Shown here piece after piece: positions 42,972 through 50,974 of a stretch of DNA of 64,000 nt. The notes under the pieces were generated by a model. That model made no database searches. It saw only the letters and a list, made by a program, of their open reading frames with translations, and was not told the origin of the DNA. The DNA is from Thiomonas intermedia (GTDB taxonomy: Bacteria; Pseudomonadota; Gammaproteobacteria; Burkholderiales; Burkholderiaceae_C): assembly GCF_002028405.1 (NCBI RefSeq), contig NZ_CP020046.1, forward strand, positions 620,001 to 684,000, written 5' to 3'. The translations under genes were made by a program, and so were the position numbers. How positions within the stretch are numbered: position 1 is the first letter of the stretch; each line of letters begins with the position of its first letter.

Positions 42972-44759
42972 ATGAGCTTCCGCACCGCAGAACCCGCCCT
43001 GAAGGACGTTCTCGACGGCATCGCTGCCGGTCAGATTCAGCTGCCTGACTTCCAGCGCGGCTGGGTCTGGGATGACAACCACATCCGCTCGCTGATCGCG
43101 AGCCTGTCCTTGTCGTACCCCATCGGCGCCGTGATGTTCCTGGAGGCCGGTGGCGTGCCGTTCAAGCCCCGGCTGTTCGCTGGTGTGCAGCTGCAGCCCG
43201 CCCCCAAACCCAAGACCCTGGTGCTGGACGGCCAGCAACGCCTGACCTCGATGTACCTGTCGTTGCGCAGCGGCCAGCCCGTGCCCACGCGCACCGAGAA
43301 GGGGGCCGACATCCGCCGGCTCTACTTCCTGGACATGGCCAAGTGCATGGATCCGGACGCCGACCGCGAGGAAGCCGTCATCTCGGTCCCCGAGACGCTG
43401 CAGGTCACCTCGGACTTCGGCCGCAAGGTCGACCTCGACGTGAGCACGCCTGAACTGCAGTACGCCCAGCGCCTGTTCCCGGTGGCGCTGCTGTTCAATA
43501 TCCAGGGCTTCATGACCTGGGAGAGCGGTTTCAGTGCTCACCACCAGTTCGGCGCGGAAGCCATGCAGTTCATGCAGAAGTTCCGCAACGAGATCTGGCT
43601 GCGCTTCCAGCAGTTCAAGGTACCGGCCATCGAGCTGACCCAAGACACGCCGCGTGAGGCGGTGTGCCAGGTCTTCGAGAAGGTCAACACCGGCGGCGTC
43701 ACGCTGACCGTGTTCGAGCTGATGACTGCCACCTTTGCAGCGGACGAGTTCAACCTGCGCGATGACTGGGACGCCCGGCGCGAACGGTTGACCGCCAAGC
43801 ACGATGTGCTGGAGGCCGTGGACGGCACGAGCTTCCTGACTGCCGTCACCCTGCTGGCCAGCTACCAGCGGCACCTGGCGCAGAAGACAGCGGTGAGCTG
43901 CAAGCGTGCCGACGTGCTGAAGCTGGATCTGGCCGACTTCAAGGCGCTGGAGGCGGCCCTGGAGCTGGGATTCAAGCGCGCGGCCGAGCTGCTTGCCGAG
44001 GAGAAGATCTTCGATGAGCGCAGCCTGCCCTATGCCACGCAGCTGATTCCGCTGGCCGCGATCTGCGCCCACCTGGGCGAACGAACAACCTTGCATGGCA
44101 TCAAGCAGAGCCTGTTGCGTTGGTACTGGAGCGGCGTGCTGGGCGAGCTGTACGGCGGCGCCAATGAGACGCGCTTCGCGATGGACATGCAGGACGTGGT
44201 GGCTTGGGTGGACGGCGGCACCGAACCGCGCACGGTGCGCGACGCCAACTTCGCGCCCACCCGCCTGCTGTCACTGCAAAGCCGCCTGGCAGCGGCCTAC
44301 AAGGGCCTGGCGGCCCTGCTGATGAAGCACGGCGGCCGCGACTTCGTCAGCGGTACGCCCATCGACCTGAACACCTACTTCAACAACGCCATCGACATCC
44401 ACCACATCTTTCCGCGTGCGTGGTGCGAGAAGCAGAAGCTGCCCAAGGACAAGTGGAACAGCGTGATCAACAAGGCGCCGCTGGCCGCCGGCACCAACCG
44501 CTTCATCAGCGGTGACGCCCCCAGCGTCTACCTGGGCCGGATCCAGAAGGCCAAGCAGGTGCCGCCGAGCAGCCTGGACGAGTTCCTGACTTCGCACGTC
44601 ATCCCCGTGGCCGCGCTGCGTGCAGACGACTTTGATGCCTTCATCCGCCTGCGTGCCGGCGCCCTGCTGGCGCTCATTGAAGCCGCCACCGGCAAGACCG
44701 TGTCGGGCCGCGACAGCGAGGACACCGTCAAGGCCTTCGGAGCCGCGCTTACGCCATGA
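42972..44759 (+). CDS. DUF262 (GmrS-like) protein with C-terminal HNH motif
   Basis: The 595-residue protein has a DUF262/ParB-like N-terminus with IQLPDFQRGWVWDDNHIRSL (about 22-41), the nucleotide-binding-like LVLDGQQRLTSMYLSL (about 83-98) and FEKVNTGGVTLTVFELM (about 235-251). The C-terminal HNH-type motif is DIHHIFPRAWCE (about 474-485) with Asn residues in NKAPLAAGTNRFISG. This is the arrangement of GmrSD-like type IV restriction proteins, where DUF262 senses NTP and the HNH part cuts modified DNA. Here it sits inside a type III locus. Its stop overlaps the next ATG by 4 nt. Confidence 0.88.
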   Translation: MSFRTAEPALKDVLDGIAAGQIQLPDFQRGWVWDDNHIRSLIASLSLSYPIGAVMFLEAGGVPFKPRLFAGVQLQPAPKPKTLVLDGQQRLTSMYLSLRSGQPVPTRTEKGADIRRLYFLDMAKCMDPDADREEAVISVPETLQVTSDFGRKVDLDVSTPELQYAQRLFPVALLFNIQGFMTWESGFSAHHQFGAEAMQFMQKFRNEIWLRFQQFKVPAIELTQDTPREAVCQVFEKVNTGGVTLTVFELMTATFAADEFNLRDDWDARRERLTAKHDVLEAVDGTSFLTAVTLLASYQRHLAQKTAVSCKRADVLKLDLADFKALEAALELGFKRAAELLAEEKIFDERSLPYATQLIPLAAICAHLGERTTLHGIKQSLLRWYWSGVLGELYGGANETRFAMDMQDVVAWVDGGTEPRTVRDANFAPTRLLSLQSRLAAAYKGLAALLMKHGGRDFVSGTPIDLNTYFNNAIDIHHIFPRAWCEKQKLPKDKWNSVINKAPLAAGTNRFISGDAPSVYLGRIQKAKQVPPSSLDEFLTSHVIPVAALRADDFDAFIRLRAGALLALIEAATGKTVSGRDSEDTVKAFGAALTP

Positions 44760-45595
44760 CGGCCACGCACCAGGTCACCGCAGACGACGTGGTCAAGGCG
44801 CTTGCCTTGCCCGACCGCGCACGGGTGGACCAACGCGTACCCAAGAAGATGCTGGCCGAGCACGGCGTCCCAACGGCGGCCGACCGCCGCCTGCTGACCG
44901 ACGGCATCGAGGAATTGCAGTGGATCGCCGCGCTGAAACCCGGCACCGTAGCCATCCCGGAATACCGCGCCGCCGGGCGCGAGTACCTGGAAGTGGCCGT
45001 GCTGAGCGTGCAGGTGCGTGCCACGCACACCAAGGCATCTCAGTGGTTCCGACTGGCTGAGCTGGTGCACCGGGCGGTTCCCTACCCCGTGCTGCTGATT
45101 CAGGCTTTGGCGTCGCCCGCCGCAGTAGGGTCCGAAGGTTCGTCGCCGAAGCCACCGACCCAGCTCGCCCTCAGCCTGGCTCACAAGCGCGCTGCACAGA
45201 ACGAGGCGGGCAAAGTGGTGCTCGACGGTGAGCTGGTCCGCTCCGAGCTGCTTGGCCCCGACAGCGACGCCGCATCCGTGGCGGGCCCGCTGCTGGATGC
45301 GATGGCCCTGGAACGCCAGCCGCATCAAGATCTGATGGCCCTGTACCAGGGCTGGATGGACTGCCTCACCGCTGCGGAGGCCGCCTGCCTGACTGGGTAC
45401 TTCCGCCTGCCCAACGGCCCCACCGCAGCCGCCGCACAGCGCGAAGCGCTGCGCGCCTGCCAACGGCTGGAACAAGAAGCGGCGCGCCTGCGCAGCCAGG
45501 CCGCCAAAGAGCGACAGATCGCCAAGCAGGTGGACTTGAATTTGGCACTGCAGCGGCTGGAAGCCAACTTGAAAGCAGCCCGTGCTCGACTATGA
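44756..45595 (+). CDS. DUF4391-like protein
   Basis: The 279-residue protein begins ADDVVKALALPDRARVDQRV and contains RLLTDGIEELQWIAALKPGT, VAVLSVQVRATHTKASQWFR and HRAVPYPVLLIQ. It ends in a coiled coil (LEQEAARLRSQAAKERQIA). This agrees with DUF4391, a family I know from helicase/methylase-containing restriction islands, with no assigned activity. It is coupled to the DUF262 gene by ATGA and followed by a 140-nt AT-rich gap, where the operon seems to have been split by the Rlo module. Confidence 0.8.
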   Translation: MTATHQVTADDVVKALALPDRARVDQRVPKKMLAEHGVPTAADRRLLTDGIEELQWIAALKPGTVAIPEYRAAGREYLEVAVLSVQVRATHTKASQWFRLAELVHRAVPYPVLLIQALASPAAVGSEGSSPKPPTQLALSLAHKRAAQNEAGKVVLDGELVRSELLGPDSDAASVAGPLLDAMALERQPHQDLMALYQGWMDCLTAAEAACLTGYFRLPNGPTAAAAQREALRACQRLEQEAARLRSQAAKERQIAKQVDLNLALQRLEANLKAARARL

Positions 45596-45642
45596 ACCGC
45601 ACCGCGATGGCACGGATTCAGCGCGGGCTTGTGCTGTATTGC

Positions 45643-45735
45643 TTGAGGCAATATCCACAAGTTTTCAAGTAAAATTTTGTTCTTTCCTGAATATTTTATG
45701 CAAAAATAAGACCCTTATTTATTAGGAGATCGGTC
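45643..45735 (+). promoter_or_regulatory. AT-rich gap with likely promoter for the rloAB pair
   Basis: Unlike the surrounding DNA this stretch is strongly AT-rich (TTTTCAAGTAAAATTTTGTT, ATTTTATGCAAAAATAAG) and ends in a good ribosome site TTAGGAGATCGGTC before ATG 45736. Likely -10 elements are TAAAAT (45670-45675) or TATTTT; the -35 cannot be fixed. A short AATAAG/CTTATT hairpin is also present. Confidence 0.4.
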
Positions 45736-47004
45736 ATGTTGCTTGAATTTCGGGTTCGAAACTATCGTTCAATCCGTGACGAGCAAGCCCTCAACCTGAT
45801 CGCGTCCGGCGACAAGGAACTGGCCGCGACGCACTTGGCGTCCACCGGACTGAAGGCGGCCCCCCATGCCGTGCGCAGTGCGGTGGTCTACGGGCCCAAC
45901 GCCAGCGGCAAGTCCAGCCTGCTGCGCGCGTTGGACTACTTGCGTGCCGTGGTGGCCGAGTCAGCCACCGTGGTCCAACCCGGCCAGACCTACAACGTCC
46001 AGCCGTTCAATCTGGACCCGACCACTGCCCAGCAGCCGACAGAGTTCGAGATCACCTTCCTGCTGTCCGGCGTGCGGCACCAGTACGCGTTCGCAATGAA
46101 CTCGCAGCGCATCGTCAGCGAGTCGCTGTTGGTGTATCGCAGCAGCAAGCCCACCCAACTCTTCAGCCGGCAACGCACCGATGGCGACGGGTATGACTAC
46201 GAGTTCAGCACCTACCTGACGGGCCCGCGCAAGCTGTGGCAGGAGAGCACGCGCCCCAACGCCCTCTTCCTGTCGATGGCTGCTCAGCTCAACAGCGAAC
46301 AGCTCAGCCCGGTGTTTAACTGGATCGTCCGTAACATCACGTTCCTGCCTGCCGGCGCCACCGTATTGCCCGACTTCACCGCCGCGTTGCTGGCAACGGA
46401 TCAAGGGCGGGCCTCGATCCGCGAGTTCCTGTCCGCCGCCGACATCTCCATCGCCGACGTTCAGGCGGTTTCCAGGAAGGGCATGCACACTCAGTGGGTG
46501 ATCGGCGCCAGTGGCCCACAAGTCAGTCAAGAGGAGCGTGAGTTCTTGATGCCAGTGTTCGAACACCGCACGACCAAGGGATCTGCCAAGTTCGAGCTAC
46601 ATGACGAGTCAGAAGGCACGCAGCGTCTGTACGGCCTAATTGTGCCCGTGCTGGACTGCCTGCGTGACGGGCGCGTATTGGTAGTGGACGAACTGGACAG
46701 GAGCCTGCATACCCTGCTGGTGCGTCGCCTGGTCACCATGTTCCAGACGCCCGAGCTCAATCCGAACGGCGCGCAGCTGATCTTCAGCACCCACGACACC
46801 TCGCTGCTGGACCACACCCTCTTCCGGCGCGACCAGATCTGGTTTACCGAAAAGGATGCCGACCAGGCCACTCGCCTGTACCCGCTGACCGACTTCAGCC
46901 CCCGCAAGCAAGAGGCCTGGGAGCGGGGCTACCTGGCAGGCCGCTACGGCGCCGTGCCCTTCTTCGGCGACTGGCCTTCGCCGGCCAAGGCCGGGGTGCA
47001 TTGA
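45736..47004 (+). CDS. RloA-like AAA ATPase (AAA15/21, OLD-related)
   Basis: The 422-residue ATPase starts MLLEFRVRNYRSIRDEQALN, the usual beginning of OLD/RecF-like ATPases. The Walker A is VVYGPNASGKSSLLRAL (about 50-66), the Walker B region is VLVVDELDRSLHTLLVRRL (about 313-331) and the switch His is in LIFSTHDTSLLDHTLF (about 347-362). Together with a RloB partner it forms the RloAB (AbiL-type) anti-phage pair often linked to restriction loci. It has its own AT-rich upstream region, and RloB starts 4 nt after its stop. Confidence 0.88.
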   Translation: MLLEFRVRNYRSIRDEQALNLIASGDKELAATHLASTGLKAAPHAVRSAVVYGPNASGKSSLLRALDYLRAVVAESATVVQPGQTYNVQPFNLDPTTAQQPTEFEITFLLSGVRHQYAFAMNSQRIVSESLLVYRSSKPTQLFSRQRTDGDGYDYEFSTYLTGPRKLWQESTRPNALFLSMAAQLNSEQLSPVFNWIVRNITFLPAGATVLPDFTAALLATDQGRASIREFLSAADISIADVQAVSRKGMHTQWVIGASGPQVSQEEREFLMPVFEHRTTKGSAKFELHDESEGTQRLYGLIVPVLDCLRDGRVLVVDELDRSLHTLLVRRLVTMFQTPELNPNGAQLIFSTHDTSLLDHTLFRRDQIWFTEKDADQATRLYPLTDFSPRKQEAWERGYLAGRYGAVPFFGDWPSPAKAGVH

Positions 47005-47008
47005 CGCG

Positions 47009-47686
47009 ATGGGGAAGGACAACCAGCCCAAACATCGGCAGGCCGCCCGCGACCTGAGGCGGCGCTCGGCCGTCCGGCAGCCGTATGAGCGGCTGCTAAT
47101 CGTCTGCGAAGGCGAGAAGACCGAACCGCAATACCTGCGCGAGATCCAACAGACTTTTCGGCTGGCGACGGCGCACGTTCAGGTGCTTCACAGCCAGTTC
47201 GGGACCGAGCCGCAGCAGGTGCTGGATTACGCCCTAACCGTCTTCAAGCAGGGCGACCGGGAGCGTGGCCTCCACCCCCGGGAGTTTGACAGGATCATCG
47301 TGGTCTTCGACCGCGACGAGCACCAGACCTACCACGCCGCACTGGCCCAGGCTGCAGCGCAGAACGGCAAGCTTCGCAATGACAACGGGGTGGCGGTGCC
47401 TGTGGAGGCCGTGGCCTCGGTGCCCTGCTTCGAACTCTGGCTGCTGATGCACTTCGAGGACGTACTAGCACCGCTGCACCGGCACGAAACGCTGGACCGG
47501 CTGAAAGCTCATTTGCCCGGCTACGAGAAGGGCGGCGGCGGCCATTGGCAAGTCACGCAGGCCCGCTTGGGCGACGCCACGGCGCGTGCGCAGCGGCTGG
47601 CCGCGCTCACCAACGCCTTTGATGGCACCCAGCCGTACACGGCCATGCATGAGCTTGTCTCACGTCTCGTGCACCTGAAAGACTGA
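47009..47686 (+). CDS. RloB-like TOPRIM-type protein
   Basis: The 225-residue protein shows the RloB family layout: basic N-terminus (KHRQAARDLRRRSAVRQPYE), LLIVCEGEKTEPQYLREIQ (about 28-46, catalytic Glu in CEGEKTE), FDRIIVVFDRDEHQTYHAAL (about 93-112, acidic DRDEH) and SVPCFELWLLMHFED (about 137-151). The E...DxD arrangement resembles a TOPRIM nuclease fold. In paired systems the ATPase senses infection and this partner acts as effector. It is 27 nt upstream of mod. Confidence 0.87.
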   Translation: MGKDNQPKHRQAARDLRRRSAVRQPYERLLIVCEGEKTEPQYLREIQQTFRLATAHVQVLHSQFGTEPQQVLDYALTVFKQGDRERGLHPREFDRIIVVFDRDEHQTYHAALAQAAAQNGKLRNDNGVAVPVEAVASVPCFELWLLMHFEDVLAPLHRHETLDRLKAHLPGYEKGGGGHWQVTQARLGDATARAQRLAALTNAFDGTQPYTAMHELVSRLVHLKD

Positions 47687-47713
47687 TCGCCTGCGCTTGC
47701 AGGGAGGAAACAC

Positions 47714-49678
47714 ATGACGATGCAGAAGATCGAAGCGGCCAGCCCGGAGGCCCAGTCCGCCAACCTGGTGGCCGACAACGTCGCCCACTTGAAGGCCCTG
47801 TTCCCCGAACTGGTGACCGAAGGACCGAACGGCCTGGCCGTTAACCTGGACGTGCTGAAGGCGCTGGTGGGCGACGCGACGGTGACCGACGCCGAAGAGA
47901 AGTACGGCCTGAACTGGCACGGCAAACGTGCAGCGCGGCAACTGGCCTTGACGCCCAGCACGGGCACGCTGCGCCCCTGCCCGGACGAAAGCGTGGACTG
48001 GGACACCACGAAGAACCTGATGATCGAGGGCGACAACCTCGAAGTGCTGAAGCTGCTGCAAAAGAGCTACGCGGGCAAGGTCAAGCTGATCTACATCGAC
48101 CCGCCATATAACACGGGCAAGGACTTCGTGTATCCCGACAACTTTCAGAACAGCATTCAGAACTACATGGAGCTGACAGGCCAGGTTGAGGGAGGCCGCC
48201 GCATCTCGAGCAATTCAGAGGCAAGCGGCAGGTTCCATACCGACTGGCTCTCGATGATGTATCCCCGGCTGAAGCTTGCCCGATCACTTTTGCGCGAAGA
48301 CGGGGTGCTATTCGTTTCCATTGACTCGACGGAGGTAGCAAACCTGCGGCTGGTTCTGGATGAAGTGTTTGGATCGGAGTGCTTCATCATCGACCTCATC
48401 TGGAAGAAGCGCGATGGAGCCCCAAACGACAGGAACATTGGCTCAATTCATGAGCACATCCTCGTCTACGGCAAGACCCTGGGCGATGGCAATCTCCGAA
48501 CAGTCGCAGAAGATCGGCTGAACCTGATGCCACGCACAGAAAAGGCTGACGCCGAGTACCAAGTCTTCCGCGAGCCTACGGGCCCAGACCCGCGCGGGAA
48601 GTTTCGGAAGATCGACACGACTGCCAACGCTAAGGGAGGCCGCGACGTCGCATCACTTCACTATGGGGTAAAGAACCCGCACACCGGCGAAGTGGTCTTC
48701 CCGCGAGATGGGACGTGCTGGCGGCACTCCCAGGAGGAGATGCAAAGGCTACAGGCAGATGGGCGTCTCTATTGGGGAGTCAATGGCACTGCCACCACGC
48801 CCATGCGAAAGCTTTTCCTCAGCGAAGCCAAGCCTGGCATGACCACACCGTCCATCCTGCCGGATATGCCCCTTAACCAGCATGCCGCCCGCGAGTTGGA
48901 GGTGCTCTTCGAGCAAAAGTCCGTCTTCGATACGCCGAAGCCTACGGAGCTACTGAAGCTTCTCGCGCACTTGGGCAGCGGGCCAGACGATCTCTGCATG
49001 GACTTCTTTGCAGGATCGGGGAGCTTTGGCGAAGCGATCATGCAATTGAATGCTTCGGACGGAGGGCACCGACGCTTCGTTCTTGTCCAACTGCCAGAAC
49101 CGATAGAAGACTCGTCGGAGAAGCGCATCGCGCGCGACTATTGCAGCTCCCTTGGGCGTCCGGCGGTTCTGTCGGAACTGACAAAAGAGCGCCTGCGACG
49201 AGCGGGCAAGCGCATTCAGGCAGAAGGCCAGCTTGCAAGTCCAGACGTGGGCTTCCGAAGCTTCACGCTTGACAAGTCCAACATCGCCGTTTGGTCGCCG
49301 CGTCCCGACGGGTTAGCGGAGACACTTTTCGCCCATCAGGAGCACATCGTCGAGGGCCGAACGGAGCAAGACATCCTGTTCGAGTTACTGATCAAGCTCG
49401 GCCTGGATCTCTGCGTGCCGATGGAGACGAAAGGGATAGCTGGGAAGGCAGTGCACGCCATCGCGGGCGGTGTCCTGATTGCGTGTCTGGATCCGCAGGT
49501 TCAGGCAAGTTCCGTCGAGGCTCTTGCCCAGGGAATCATTGCCTGGCACACCGAGCTTGCCCCTACCGGCGACACCACCTGTGTCTTCCGCGACAGCGCC
49601 TTCGCTGACGACGTGGCCAAGACCAACATGGCCGCGATCCTGGAGCAGAACGGCATCGCCAACGTGCGCAGTCTGTGA
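47714..49678 (+). CDS. mod: Type III restriction-modification DNA methyltransferase (Mod)
   Basis: The 654-residue beta-class N6-adenine methyltransferase has motif IV IYIDPPYNTG (about 128-137) before motif I DFFAGSGSFGEAIMQ (about 430-444), the order expected for type III Mod. The N-terminal 110 residues are Mod-typical (NLMIEGDNLEVLKLLQKSYA). The central part (about 48.18-49.15 kb), the target recognition region, has visibly lower GC than both ends, which suggests domain exchange. A GGGAGGA ribosome site precedes ATG 47714. It should methylate one strand of an unknown asymmetric site and guide Res. Confidence 0.95.
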   Translation: MTMQKIEAASPEAQSANLVADNVAHLKALFPELVTEGPNGLAVNLDVLKALVGDATVTDAEEKYGLNWHGKRAARQLALTPSTGTLRPCPDESVDWDTTKNLMIEGDNLEVLKLLQKSYAGKVKLIYIDPPYNTGKDFVYPDNFQNSIQNYMELTGQVEGGRRISSNSEASGRFHTDWLSMMYPRLKLARSLLREDGVLFVSIDSTEVANLRLVLDEVFGSECFIIDLIWKKRDGAPNDRNIGSIHEHILVYGKTLGDGNLRTVAEDRLNLMPRTEKADAEYQVFREPTGPDPRGKFRKIDTTANAKGGRDVASLHYGVKNPHTGEVVFPRDGTCWRHSQEEMQRLQADGRLYWGVNGTATTPMRKLFLSEAKPGMTTPSILPDMPLNQHAARELEVLFEQKSVFDTPKPTELLKLLAHLGSGPDDLCMDFFAGSGSFGEAIMQLNASDGGHRRFVLVQLPEPIEDSSEKRIARDYCSSLGRPAVLSELTKERLRRAGKRIQAEGQLASPDVGFRSFTLDKSNIAVWSPRPDGLAETLFAHQEHIVEGRTEQDILFELLIKLGLDLCVPMETKGIAGKAVHAIAGGVLIACLDPQVQASSVEALAQGIIAWHTELAPTGDTTCVFRDSAFADDVAKTNMAAILEQNGIANVRSL

Positions 49679-49685
49679 GGCCAGC

Positions 49686-50801
49686 ATGCATCCGTTCGAG
49701 CCCCACGCTTTGCCGCTGACTGATCTGGACTGGCGCCAGTTGCTGCCCCTGGTCGGGCAGGCCAACGCCGCACTCGCCCGTTATGACGGGCTGCTTGCCG
49801 GCATCCCCAACCCAGCGGTGATGCTGTCACCGCTGACCACTCAAGAAGCCGTGCTGTCTTCCAAGATCGAAGGCACCCAGGCCACGGTGGACGAGGTGCT
49901 GGAGCAAGAAGCTGGGTTGCTGAAGGAGGGCGAGAAGTTCGAGGACATTCAGGAGATCTCCAACTATCGCAAGGCGCTGTACCAGGCGCGCGAATACCTC
50001 AAGGACTACCCCATCCGTCTGGGCTTCGTGCGCGAGCTGCACCGCACCTTGATGAGCAGTGTGCGCGGCCAAGACAAGACGCCCGGCGAGTTCCGGTTGG
50101 ACCAGAACTGGATCGGCAAGATGGGCTGCACCATTGAGGAGGCCACTTTCGTGCCTCCGAACCCGGTGCAGTTGCCGGACCACTTGCGCGCGTGGGAGGC
50201 CTACCTGGATTCGGACGATATGGACTTCCTGATCCAGACGGCGGTGGTGCATGCCCAGTTCGAATTGCTGCACCCCTTCAAGGACGGCAACGGCCGGATC
50301 GGACGCATCTTGATCCCGCTCTTCCTGTACCAGAAGAAGGTGCTGTCGCAGCCGATGTTCTACCTGTCTGAGTATCTGGAGAATCACCGCGACGAGTACT
50401 ACCTACGGCTCAAGGGCATCTCGGCCGAGAACGACTGGAACAACTGGATCGCGTACTTCCTGAGGGCGACCGCAACCCAGGCGGCGCAGAACGCACAGCG
50501 GGTGGCTGCCATCCAGGCGCTGTACGAAGAGATGAAGCTCGCAATCCACGAGACAACTCACTCCCAGTACACGGTGCACCTGCTGGATGCCATCTTCTCC
50601 AAGCCCATCTTCCGGACCTCGGAGCTGGCTCAGCGGCTGACGGACGAGCATGGCATCCACGAGAAGACCGCGCCTGCCCTGCTGCGACAGCTGCGCGATG
50701 CCGGCATCCTGCGGGAGATCCAGCCGGGCGCCGGGCGACGGTCGGCCACGCTGTGTTTTCCCCGGCTGATCAACTTGGCGGAAGGTCGGAACGTACTGTG
50801 A
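49686..50801 (+). CDS. Fic-domain AMPylase-type protein with inhibitory motif
   Basis: The 371-residue protein from ATG 49686 has an N-terminal Fic_N helix with the autoinhibitory motif SSKIEG (residues 58-63, matching [S/T]xxxE[G/N]). The Fic core contains the full active-site motif HPFKDGNGRIGR (about 196-207), and a C-terminal winged helix (TSELAQRLTDEHGIHEKTAP) follows. It is therefore a class II, self-inhibited Fic enzyme that probably transfers AMP to a target protein. It lies between mod and res, 7 nt after mod, so it is part of the transcript rather than a bystander. Confidence 0.93.
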   Translation: MHPFEPHALPLTDLDWRQLLPLVGQANAALARYDGLLAGIPNPAVMLSPLTTQEAVLSSKIEGTQATVDEVLEQEAGLLKEGEKFEDIQEISNYRKALYQAREYLKDYPIRLGFVRELHRTLMSSVRGQDKTPGEFRLDQNWIGKMGCTIEEATFVPPNPVQLPDHLRAWEAYLDSDDMDFLIQTAVVHAQFELLHPFKDGNGRIGRILIPLFLYQKKVLSQPMFYLSEYLENHRDEYYLRLKGISAENDWNNWIAYFLRATATQAAQNAQRVAAIQALYEEMKLAIHETTHSQYTVHLLDAIFSKPIFRTSELAQRLTDEHGIHEKTAPALLRQLRDAGILREIQPGAGRRSATLCFPRLINLAEGRNVL

Positions 50802-50815
50802 CGCAGGCGCTTGAA

Positions 50816-50883
50816 GCTTGTGGAGCCGCCAACAAGCACAACGCATTTTGCGGAGTTCATTTGTTTCGTTGGACTCCACAAGC
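50816..50883. repeat. Inverted repeat between fic and res
   Basis: GCTTGTGGAG (50816-50825) and CTCCACAAGC (50874-50883) are perfect inverted copies, with inner CCAAC/GTTGG also paired. A third half-copy, GGCTCCACAA, occurs near 50903. The 173-nt gap before res has no gene, and no Shine-Dalgarno precedes the res ATG. Confidence 0.6.
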
Positions 50884-50974
50884 GCCATTGCGCCTGTTCC
50901 AGGCTCCACAACCCACGCTGCGGCTTCTAGCGCCCCTGCTACGGAGTGCATCCGTAAGTGATTGATTTATAAGT

